A stretch of DNA of 46,990 bases, from the NCBI GenBank assembly GCA_024331085.1, contig JANDJG010000008.1, positions 1-46,990 of the forward strand. Direction: 5' to 3'. Under the pieces are notes generated by a model. The model saw nothing but the letters and a program-made list of their open reading frames with translations. It was not told the DNA's origin and did no database searches. The position numbers and the translations under genes were made by a program. The DNA is from Nitrospira sp. (GTDB lineage Bacteria; Nitrospirota; Nitrospiria; Nitrospirales; Nitrospiraceae). Positions 1-7,161 of the stretch are shown here, piece after piece (position 1 is the stretch's first letter; each line of letters begins with the position of its first letter).

Positions 1-1
1 T

Positions 2-568
2 ACGGTCGCCAAGGAATGGCTTCAGGGGAACATGCGTCAAACCAACAACGAGCTCGATCTCGCGATCGACGGGCCGGGGTTCTTTCAAGTGTCCCGCCCG
101 GACGGCACGATCATGTACACGCGCAACGGCTCGTTCAAGCGAGACAACGTCGGCAACCTGGTGACCGGCGACGGCGACCTGCTGAATCCCGTGATCACGA
201 TCCCGTCCGGCGCGCTCAAGGTCGATATCGGACAAGACGGCACGGTGTCGGTGTTGCTCCCCGGCGTGACGCAGGCGTCGCAAGTCGGTCAAATCCAAAT
301 CACGCGCTTCGATAATCCGTCCGGTCTGGTGGCGATGGGCAACAACCTTTTCATCGACAGTTTTGCGTCCGGGCCTCCGATCCAAGGGACCGGAGGGTTT
401 TCCACCGGATTCGGCACGATCCAACAGGGGTTCCTGGAAAGCTCGAACGTCAATTTGGCGGAAGAAATGGTCAACATGATCATCGCCCAGCGGAGCTACG
501 AGATCAATTCAAAGACCATTCAAGCGTCCGATGAGATGATGGCCATCGCCAATAATCTGCGGCGATAA
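2..568 (+). CDS. flgG: Flagellar distal rod protein FlgG (5' end outside window)
   Basis: FlgG builds the distal rod of the flagellar basal body, running through the P and L rings. The reading frame is open from base 2, so the N-terminus lies upstream. Visible are the family block NNELDLAIDGPGFFQV, followed by TRNGSFKRD and DGDLLNP, and the conserved C-terminal helix region ending VNMIIAQRSYEINSKTIQASDEMM. Ending in this C-terminal signature, it is clearly a rod/hook protein; FlgF is the only close alternative, but the position directly before flgA, flgH and flgI favours FlgG. flgA follows after 10 bases, so the two are probably co-transcribed. Confidence 0.95.
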   Translation, partial: TVAKEWLQGNMRQTNNELDLAIDGPGFFQVSRPDGTIMYTRNGSFKRDNVGNLVTGDGDLLNPVITIPSGALKVDIGQDGTVSVLLPGVTQASQVGQIQITRFDNPSGLVAMGNNLFIDSFASGPPIQGTGGFSTGFGTIQQGFLESSNVNLAEEMVNMIIAQRSYEINSKTIQASDEMMAIANNLRR

Positions 569-578
569 GGGAGGTGCC

Positions 579-1373
579 ATGGGCCGACCGCCGGTGTTGC
601 TCGCGTTTCTTGTGATCGGCTCCATCGTATGGGCCGACGGCGTCTCGTCCGCCGAGATCCTGCCCGAGTCCGGACGGACCGTCGTCGGCGACCCCGGGAC
701 AGGCTCCCGATCGGCCGGAAGCCGGTCGACCCAGCGGGTCGTGACTCCGGAGGCGATCGGAAAAGTCATTCAATCGTACTTGGAAAAAGAGTGGGCGCGG
801 ACGGTCAAAGAGGTGCAGGTCACGGTTCTGGAACCTTCCGATCCCGTCGGTGTGCCGTCCGGAAACGTCGAGTGGCGCGTGGTTCCGGTTCGGCCGGAGG
901 ATCGGCTGGGGCGCCGTCATTTTCAAGTGGCCGTCACGGTGAACGGGAAAGTTTGGAAAACCGTCGACGTCGCGGCGGACGTGGCCGCGCTGATCGACGC
1001 GGTCGCGCTCAATCGATTCGTCAAGCCGGAGGAGATCATCGACGAGGCGGATCTCAAGAACGTTCGAGTGCGCCTGTCGCAGCTCGCTCATCCTTTTCTC
1101 GTCGATTCTGACCAGGTGGTCGGGAAGAGCGCGGCTCGGCCTCTTCCCGCCGATACTCCGTTGCGCGCGGCCTTTTTGAAAGCCCCTGTCGTGATCAAAA
1201 AGGGTGACCGGGTGCTGATCGAAGCCAAGCGAGGCGGTTTGTCGGTTCACGCCTACGGGGTGACGAAGTCGAGCGGCTACGTCGGGCAAACCATCATGGT
1301 GGCGAATGCGGAGTCCGGCAGGGAATTGAGGGCGAAGGTCGTCGCGCCGGGCCTCGTTCAGGTCGAGTTCTAA
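579..1373 (+). CDS. flgA: Flagellar P-ring assembly chaperone FlgA
   Basis: FlgA is the periplasmic chaperone that helps FlgI assemble into the P ring around the rod. The 264-residue product starts with a signal peptide (about residues 1-25, hydrophobic VLLAFLVIGSIVW, cleavage near SSA). The C-terminal half carries the SAF/FlgA-type domain: ARPLPADTPLRAAFLKAP, then KGDRVLIEAKRGGLSVHAYGV and the end RAKVVAPGLVQVEF. The start is supported by GGGAGG five bases before the ATG. It sits between flgG and flgH, as expected. The length is slightly above the usual range because of a low-complexity stretch after the signal peptide (GTGSRSAGSRSTQR). Confidence 0.93.
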   Translation: MGRPPVLLAFLVIGSIVWADGVSSAEILPESGRTVVGDPGTGSRSAGSRSTQRVVTPEAIGKVIQSYLEKEWARTVKEVQVTVLEPSDPVGVPSGNVEWRVVPVRPEDRLGRRHFQVAVTVNGKVWKTVDVAADVAALIDAVALNRFVKPEEIIDEADLKNVRVRLSQLAHPFLVDSDQVVGKSAARPLPADTPLRAAFLKAPVVIKKGDRVLIEAKRGGLSVHAYGVTKSSGYVGQTIMVANAESGRELRAKVVAPGLVQVEF

Positions 1374-1462
1374 GACGGTATCGCGTCGGCGAAGCGGGGC
1401 GTGTCGTTTCGGCCGGCTCAAGGGATGCGAGAGGTGAACGCGCGTCCGTTGGAGAAGGGATT

Positions 1463-2191
1463 GTGACAGTGGTTGGAAGTTGCCGGATTGACGGGATCAG
1501 CGGGATCGGCCGGATTGGATGGCCGGCCTCAACGGTGCTAGGAGTGGTGCTGTTGAGCGGATGCGCTTCCCAGCCGAGCGCATCGAGCAAGGTCACCGTT
1601 CCGCCCTTGCCTCCTCCCAAAACGGCCGGCTCCCTCTGGCAGGAAGAAAACGGGCGGGCCTATCTCTACGAAGATCTTCGAGCCATGCGGGTCGGCGACA
1701 TCCTGACGGTCAGGATCGACGAGAAACACAAGGGGTCGAAGTCGGCCGACACGGCCGCGCAGCGGGAATCCACGGTGCAAAACAGTTTGGTCGGAAGCGG
1801 AATGGGTTACCTCGGTCTGCCGGGCATCAGGGTCAGCGATGAAACCCGCCGTGGATTCGGCATCGACGCTTCGGCGAACAGCAAGTTCGGCGGCAAGGGC
1901 GCGACCAGCCGAACGGGGACCTTGACCGGCACCATTTCCGCCATCGTCACCGAGGTTTTGCCGAACGGCGACCTTCGCATCGAGGGCCGCCGGGAGGTGA
2001 CCGTGAACAGCGAAAAGCAGTTGATGACGCTTTCGGGGGTGGTGCGGCGCGTGGACGTCGATACCAAAAATACGGTGCTGTCGTCGGCCATCGCCGACGC
2101 CAAGATCGAGTACGCGGGACTCGGCGTGCTGGACGACGTGCAACGGCCCGGTTGGTTCGTCAGGGTGTTGGACTGGATTTATCCGTTTTAG
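1463..2191 (+). CDS. flgH: Flagellar L-ring lipoprotein FlgH
   Basis: FlgH forms the L ring in the outer membrane. The 242-residue product has a lipoprotein signal ending in the lipobox VVLLSGC (Cys about residue 34). Conserved family segments are LYEDLRAMRVGDILTVRI, then TGTISAIVTEVLPNGDLRIEG and the closing block LMTLSGVVRRVD followed by IADAKIEYAG. The start is a GTG with GGAGAAGGGA just upstream. There is a gap of about 90 bases after flgA without a visible promoter, so it is read as one operon with flgA and flgI. Confidence 0.95.
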   Translation: MTVVGSCRIDGISGIGRIGWPASTVLGVVLLSGCASQPSASSKVTVPPLPPPKTAGSLWQEENGRAYLYEDLRAMRVGDILTVRIDEKHKGSKSADTAAQRESTVQNSLVGSGMGYLGLPGIRVSDETRRGFGIDASANSKFGGKGATSRTGTLTGTISAIVTEVLPNGDLRIEGRREVTVNSEKQLMTLSGVVRRVDVDTKNTVLSSAIADAKIEYAGLGVLDDVQRPGWFVRVLDWIYPF

Positions 2192-2225
2192 TTCGGCGCG
2201 CTCAGGAGCAAGCAAAGGAATCGTC

Positions 2226-3647
2226 ATGCACAAATCCCGATACGCCGTGTCATCGTCCAAATGGCTGAGGCCGAAACCGCTCAACATCGCGTCTCTGCGC
2301 ATGATGGTCTTGAGCGGGGTCGTGCGCCGCGCGGACCGCAATCCTCCGCTGTCGCCAAGGCGAGGGATCGAGACGCCGACGGATCGCGCGCCCGCTCCTT
2401 TGGCGCCGGAGCCGGTGGCGGAAAAAGGGTGGCTCTCGCGCATCTGGATCCGCCGCAAACAGACTCAGTCGGCCGCTCGTTCGCGGGCACGAGCGGGACA
2501 CGGAGGGGCGGCCGCGGCGGGATTGCGAGCCGTCCTCTGGCCGGCGCTGATCGGCTTGCTCGCATGGCCCGGCTCGGCCGACGCGGTGCGGATCAAAGAC
2601 ATCGGCGCCATCGAGGGCGTCCGGGACAACCAATTGATCGGCTACGGTCTGGTGGTGGGGTTGGACCGCACCGGAGATCAAGTGATCGGCGGGCAGTTCA
2701 CTATCCAAGCGATGATGTCCATGTTGAACAAAATGGGCGTCAACTTGGTCATCGATCCGATTCAACTGCTGACGAGGAACATCGCCTCGGTGATGGTGAC
2801 CGCGAAACTGCCGCCGTTTTCGAAACCCGGCATGACGCTCGACGCCGTCGTATCCTCCATGGCGAACGCGAAAAGTCTGCAGGGCGGCACCCTGCTGCTC
2901 ACTCCGCTGAAAGCGGCCAATCAACAGGTCTACGCCGTGGCGCAAGGACCGGTGTCGATCGGAGGATTTCTCGGCGGGACCGGCGGCGCCGGCGGAGCGA
3001 CGGTGGTCAAAAATCATCAAGTCACCGGCATCGTCCCCGGCGGCGCCATCATCGAAAAGGAAGTGCTCGTCGATATCGACTCGTGGGAGACCGTGTCCGT
3101 GTTGCTTCGACAACCGGATTTCACCACGGCGACTCGCGTGGCCGACGCCATCGGCGGCGCGTTCGGCAAGGGAAGCGCCGTGGCCGTCAACGCCGGCCAG
3201 GTCAAAGCCGCGATCCCGACGGAGTTCCACGGGCGCGTCGTGGAATACATCGCCTCCATCGAGGGATTGGACGTTTCCGTCGACGCCGTGGCGAAAGTGG
3301 TCGTCAATGAACGGACCGGGACGGTGGTGCTCGGCGAGCATGTTCGGATTTCAACCTGCGCCATTTCGCACGGAAACCTGACGATTTCCGTCAAAAACAC
3401 GTTGAACGTTTCTCAGCCGCCCGCGCCGGTGATCGGCTCCACCGGCGGACAAACGGTCGTGACGCCGGACGTCCAAACCGAAGTGAAGGAACAGGAGTCT
3501 CGGCTGATGGTCGTGGATGAGACGGTGACGCTCGGAGACGTGGTTCGCGCGCTCAACGCGGTGGGGGTCACTCCGCGTGACCTGGTGGCCATTTTGTCGG
3601 CCTTGCAATCGGCCGGATCGCTGCAGGCGAGACTGGAGATCATGTAG
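2226..3647 (+). CDS. flgI: Flagellar P-ring protein FlgI with long N-terminal extension
   Basis: FlgI polymerises into the periplasmic P ring. The mature family region is unmistakable: VRIKDIGAIEGVRDNQLIGY, GLVVGLDRTGDQ, and the C-terminal block VVRALNAVGVTPRDLVAILS. As annotated from the ATG at 2226 (preceded by AGGAGC and AAAGGA) the protein has 473 residues, about 100 more than usual. The signal-like segment (VLWPALIGLLAWPGSADA) only comes at about residues 100-118. The extension is rich in Arg and Pro and contains MVLSGVVRRAD, which echoes a conserved FlgH block. A TTG at 2523 would give a normal-sized pre-protein, so the true start is open. Confidence 0.93.
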   Translation: MHKSRYAVSSSKWLRPKPLNIASLRMMVLSGVVRRADRNPPLSPRRGIETPTDRAPAPLAPEPVAEKGWLSRIWIRRKQTQSAARSRARAGHGGAAAAGLRAVLWPALIGLLAWPGSADAVRIKDIGAIEGVRDNQLIGYGLVVGLDRTGDQVIGGQFTIQAMMSMLNKMGVNLVIDPIQLLTRNIASVMVTAKLPPFSKPGMTLDAVVSSMANAKSLQGGTLLLTPLKAANQQVYAVAQGPVSIGGFLGGTGGAGGATVVKNHQVTGIVPGGAIIEKEVLVDIDSWETVSVLLRQPDFTTATRVADAIGGAFGKGSAVAVNAGQVKAAIPTEFHGRVVEYIASIEGLDVSVDAVAKVVVNERTGTVVLGEHVRISTCAISHGNLTISVKNTLNVSQPPAPVIGSTGGQTVVTPDVQTEVKEQESRLMVVDETVTLGDVVRALNAVGVTPRDLVAILSALQSAGSLQARLEIM

Positions 3648-3672
3648 GAGATAAAGAAAGGAAACGTGCGTC

Positions 3673-4107
3673 ATGGTGAATCCGTCGAATCCCGCAGCCG
3701 GAGCGTTTTTCTCATCACGGCCGTCGTTTTCTGAAGCGGCGCCCGACGACGGAATCTCAATCTCATGGGACCGGAGTCTGCGGAGTCTCATGGATCGAAC
3801 CGTGCCGGATCGTGGGGTGCCGGGTCATCGACCGGGTCATCGGCCGGATCATCAGATTGACGTCCCCCATCAAGGAGAAGAGGCCAGCCGGCAACTGGTC
3901 GAAGCCGGTCGGGAATTCGAAGCGTATTTCATCTCGTATCTGTTGAAGGTGATGAGGGAAACCATTCCTCAAGGGGCTCTCGTGGATAAACAAGGCGCCT
4001 ACTTTCACTTCCTATCCGATCAGGAAATCGGGAGGCGGGCCGCGGAATCGGGCGGCATCGGGATTCAACGCATGTTTCTGGCGTATGCCGAGCAGCAGAG
4101 GTCGTAA
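3673..4107 (+). CDS. flgJ: Rod-binding FlgJ-type protein without muramidase domain
   Basis: The 144-residue product matches the N-terminal rod-binding half of FlgJ, which caps the growing rod. The domain lies at about residues 70-144: ASRQLVEAGREFEAYFISYL, LLKVMRETIP, then the GAYFHFLSDQEIGRRAAESG segment and the end IGIQRMFLAYAEQ. There is no C-terminal peptidoglycan hydrolase domain, so wall cutting must come from another enzyme. Residues 1-65 look like a disordered linker, with a repeated GHRPGHRPDH coded by a degenerate 12-base tandem repeat at 3821-3856. It follows flgI by 25 bases with an AAAGGA site. The gene ends just before the sigma-28 promoter of flgM. Confidence 0.85.
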   Translation: MVNPSNPAAGAFFSSRPSFSEAAPDDGISISWDRSLRSLMDRTVPDRGVPGHRPGHRPDHQIDVPHQGEEASRQLVEAGREFEAYFISYLLKVMRETIPQGALVDKQGAYFHFLSDQEIGRRAAESGGIGIQRMFLAYAEQQRS

Positions 4108-4122
4108 GGCTATAAAAAATTC

Positions 4123-4149
4123 TCAAGTTTTTTCGATAAGTACCGATAA
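4123..4149 (+). promoter_or_regulatory. Sigma-28 (FliA) promoter for flgM-flgN-flgK-flgL(-csrA-fliW)
   Basis: TCAAGTTT (4123-4130), an 11-base spacer and ACCGATAA (4142-4149) match the enterobacterial sigma-28 consensus TAAAGTTT-N11-GCCGATAA at 7 of 8 bases in each half with exact spacing. It lies in the 110-base gap between flgJ and flgM, at the right distance for a leader of about 60 bases. This fits late-class control of the anti-sigma factor and hook-junction genes. The site is read from the sequence; use of this consensus by this organism is inferred. Confidence 0.85.
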
Positions 4150-4217
4150 GAGATCGACGAAGAGCGAAAGAATCACGACGCCTTCGCGCAAAGTGTCGGA
4201 GAGGAAGGAGCTGGCGC

Positions 4218-4523
4218 ATGCATATATCAGGAAACGGGAAAGCGGATCATCTGGCCAGGTTGCTGCTGGGCGTTCAGGACTTCGACGGCTCCGGCGCCAA
4301 GTCTCAACCTGTCTCCAGGGAGGTCGCCGGGGATCAGGTCCATATCTCCGAGCGGGCCAAGGAATTGCAGCGCATGCTGGCCTTGATCGATCAGCCCGAT
4401 CCCGCTCGGATGGAACGTATCAATCGAATCAAGCAGGAAATCGACAACGGGACCTATGACGTGAGCGGCCGGACGGTGGGCGACGCATTGATCCGGCATG
4501 TCCTCACCGATGCCGTCGTTTGA
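4218..4523 (+). CDS. flgM: Anti-sigma-28 factor FlgM
   Basis: FlgM binds and holds FliA (sigma-28) until the hook is complete and is then exported, releasing late flagellar transcription. The 101-residue product has the family core in its C-terminal two thirds: DQVHISERAKELQRM, then MERINRIKQEIDNGTYDVSG and the last helix VGDALIRHVL. The start has GGAAGGAG eight bases upstream. Its promoter is itself of the sigma-28 type, which gives the usual autoregulatory loop. The stop codon lies a short distance before flgN. Confidence 0.93.
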   Translation: MHISGNGKADHLARLLLGVQDFDGSGAKSQPVSREVAGDQVHISERAKELQRMLALIDQPDPARMERINRIKQEIDNGTYDVSGRTVGDALIRHVLTDAVV

Positions 4524-4603
4524 TTCCGCCCACGCGCCGGAAGGACGGCATGCGGGAGGGATGGCACGACGTTTCCGTCCCGTCGGAAGGAGCATGGAAG
4601 AAC

Positions 4604-5107
4604 ATGTCGTCTCACACGCCGACGCCGGCCGACCTTTCTCGGCTTCTCGATCAAGAGGAAGCCGCCTGTCGGGCTCTGCTGAACACCCTTGAAGACGAAC
4701 GTCAGGCCGTCCGGAGCCTTGCGATCGAGAAATTACACGCGATTAACGGCGAACGGCTGGCTTTGCTGGAGTCTCTTCGACGGCTCGCCCGAGAGGCCGA
4801 TGAGTCGTTGCAAGACCTCGCGGCGGGACGGGGATTCCCTCAACCGACGTCGTGGCAGGCCGTGCTGGATCGGCTGATGCCGGAAGAAGCCGGAGCGCTT
4901 CGTGCACGGCGTCACTCCCTGATCAAGGCCGCGGAATCGGTCCGCGAGGGATTGAGGCGGAACGGCACGCTCGTCGAGGCGATTCGAACGGTGATCGATC
5001 AGGCGCTGTCGGCCGGAAGCGCCGCCACCCGGGAACGGCAGGGATATGGAAGCGACGGGAGACGGACATCGATGTCGGCCAACGGGTTTCTGTATCAGCG
5101 AGGGTGA
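4604..5107 (+). CDS. flgN: Flagellar export chaperone FlgN-like protein
   Basis: FlgN is the cytosolic export chaperone for the hook-junction proteins FlgK and FlgL. The 167-residue product is almost entirely helical and charged, with FlgN-style heptads (LSRLLDQEEAACRALLNTLE, then EKLHAINGERLALLESLRRL), and ends in a Gly/Ser-rich tail GSAATRERQGYGSDG. Similarity to FlgN is by pattern, and the position between flgM and flgK strongly supports it. The ATG at 4604 was chosen because GGAAGGAG precedes it by 11 bases. An ATG at 4550 and a TTG at 4520 overlapping the flgM stop are in the same frame. Confidence 0.8.
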   Translation: MSSHTPTPADLSRLLDQEEAACRALLNTLEDERQAVRSLAIEKLHAINGERLALLESLRRLAREADESLQDLAAGRGFPQPTSWQAVLDRLMPEEAGALRARRHSLIKAAESVREGLRRNGTLVEAIRTVIDQALSAGSAATRERQGYGSDGRRTSMSANGFLYQRG

Positions 5108-5119
5108 CCGAGGGCGACC

Positions 5120-7147
5120 ATGACCGGCGGGATCGGTTCTTTATTTGAGATAGCCAAAAGCGCGCTGGCGACGTCTCAACTGGCGTTGACGGTGACGGGG
5201 CACAACGTGGCGAACGTCAATACGTCCGGTTATTCGAGGCAAACGGTCGTCTTGTCCGAACGCGATCCGGTCGGCGGCCGGCCCGGCATGGTGGGCACCG
5301 GCGTGTACGCCGCTTCCATCCGCCGCTCCGTCGATCACTTCGTCGAGGTGCAGGTGACGCTGTCGCGGCAGAATATGGGCAGGCTGTCGATCGCCAAGGA
5401 CACCTTGTCCCGTCTTGAGAACATATTCGGCGACGGCGTCAGTCACGGCGTCGCGGGCGGCTTGACGGAATTCTTTCGAGCGATTCAGGACGTCTCGACC
5501 AATCCGGGGGAACTGGCGGCGAGATCGGCCTTGCTCGCCAAATCCGCGCAGCTTGCGTCGAATCTCAATCAGGCCGCGTCGGACCTTGCCGAGACCCGGC
5601 AATCGATCAATTTTCAAGTCAAGCAGACCGTCGTGGAGATCAACGGACTGTCCCGCCGAATCGCCGAGTTGAACGGCAAGATCGTGAACGCCGAGCTGAC
5701 GGGGCAAAACGCCAACGATTTGCGGGACCAGCGGCAACGAGCCGTCAACGAATTGGCCGAGAAAATCGATCTCACGACGCTGGAACACGACACGGGGGCG
5801 CTGTCGGTGTACGCCGCCCGCGGTCAGGTGCTGGTGGATGGCGAGGCCGTGCGGGAATTGACCGCCGTTGAAGAGCCGGGAGGGGGTGGCGATGTGTCCG
5901 TGGGGTACCTGATGGGGGGCACCAGGGCGCTGAGCATCAACGATCTGATCTCCAACGGCCGGTTGCGGGGTCTGCTGGATCTTCGCGACGTCACGATCGT
6001 CGACTTGCAGCGGACGTTCGATCAGCTCGCCGCGACACTGGCCAACGCCGTCAACCAAATCCACCGCCGCGGGTTCGGGCTGAACGGAACCACGGGGTTG
6101 GATGTGTTCAGCAACCCGACCGTTTCGACCGAGGCGGCCGTCGCCAATCAGGGAACCGCCTCGGCTCAGACAGGAACAGTGACGGCGCACAGTCTCTTGA
6201 CGTTTCACGACTACGAGATTCGGTTTTCGTCTCCCACGGCCTATTCGATCATCGATCGGACGACGGGATCGTCGGTTCGTGGAAATTATCTGGGCACAGT
6301 CATCACGGCTCCCTCCGCGGATGCCCCCCTTTCGATTGTGACGGGCAGCAATGATACGTTGACCGTGACAGTGGACGGGGTTGCGTCGGGAGTTATCACG
6401 CTGACCGGCGCCGCTTCGCCGGGCCTTTCCTATATGTCCGGCGCCGAGTTGGCGACGGAGATTCAAACACAAATCAACGCCGACCCAACATTGCAGGCGG
6501 CGGGAAAAACCGTGACCGTGACGTTCGACACGACCACCAACCGTCTGATCCTGACTTCGAATTCGACCGACTCGTCTTCTTCGGTCGACGTCACCGGCGG
6601 CACCGCCCGCTCGTCGCTCGGTCTTCTGTCCGGTCTGAGTACGGCGGCATCGGGAACCTATGCCGGCCCCCAAACCCTCAATTTCGACGGCATCAGCGTG
6701 ACGGTGACGGGAACGCCGGCGGTCGGCGACACGTTGTCCGTCAATTCATACGAAGATGCGGCGCGCACCATCTCGGCGGTATTGACCGACCCGGCGTCGG
6801 TGGCCGCCTCGTCGCTTCGCAACGGTGTGCCCGGCAACAACGCCAACATGCTGGCGCTGGTCGGATTGCAATATCTGCCGTTCGAGCATCTCGGACCAGG
6901 AACGTTGCAAGACGCCTATCGGCGGCTCGCGGCGGACTTCGGAGTCACGGTCAATTCGACCGATCGGGATCATCAGGCGCAAGAAATCCTGCGGGATCAA
7001 ATCGAGGCCATGCGCGCCCAGGTGTCCGGGGTGTCGTTGGACGAAGAACTCGTCGCGTTGATCAAGTTTCAGCGGGGGTTCGAGGCCGCGTCGCGTTTGA
7101 TTCGCGTGTCCGACGAGATGTTTCAAACCATCTTGTCCCTTAAATAG
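5120..7147 (+). CDS. flgK: Flagellar hook-filament junction protein FlgK (HAP1)
   Basis: FlgK forms the first junction ring between hook and filament. The 675-residue product has the conserved N-terminus (FEIAKSALATSQLALTVTGH, then NVANVNTSGYSRQ) and C-terminus (SGVSLDEELVALIKFQRGFE, ending IRVSDEMFQTILSLK) that pack into the axial core. Between them, at about residues 363-540, lies an inserted region with HDYEIRFSSPTAYSIID, then TGSNDTLTVTVDGVASG and FDGISVTVTGTPAVGD. The same type of insert appears in FlgL. It follows flgN by 12 bases and is probably its export client. Confidence 0.97.
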   Translation: MTGGIGSLFEIAKSALATSQLALTVTGHNVANVNTSGYSRQTVVLSERDPVGGRPGMVGTGVYAASIRRSVDHFVEVQVTLSRQNMGRLSIAKDTLSRLENIFGDGVSHGVAGGLTEFFRAIQDVSTNPGELAARSALLAKSAQLASNLNQAASDLAETRQSINFQVKQTVVEINGLSRRIAELNGKIVNAELTGQNANDLRDQRQRAVNELAEKIDLTTLEHDTGALSVYAARGQVLVDGEAVRELTAVEEPGGGGDVSVGYLMGGTRALSINDLISNGRLRGLLDLRDVTIVDLQRTFDQLAATLANAVNQIHRRGFGLNGTTGLDVFSNPTVSTEAAVANQGTASAQTGTVTAHSLLTFHDYEIRFSSPTAYSIIDRTTGSSVRGNYLGTVITAPSADAPLSIVTGSNDTLTVTVDGVASGVITLTGAASPGLSYMSGAELATEIQTQINADPTLQAAGKTVTVTFDTTTNRLILTSNSTDSSSSVDVTGGTARSSLGLLSGLSTAASGTYAGPQTLNFDGISVTVTGTPAVGDTLSVNSYEDAARTISAVLTDPASVAASSLRNGVPGNNANMLALVGLQYLPFEHLGPGTLQDAYRRLAADFGVTVNSTDRDHQAQEILRDQIEAMRAQVSGVSLDEELVALIKFQRGFEAASRLIRVSDEMFQTILSLK

Positions 7148-7161
7148 CCGAGAGATCGCGT

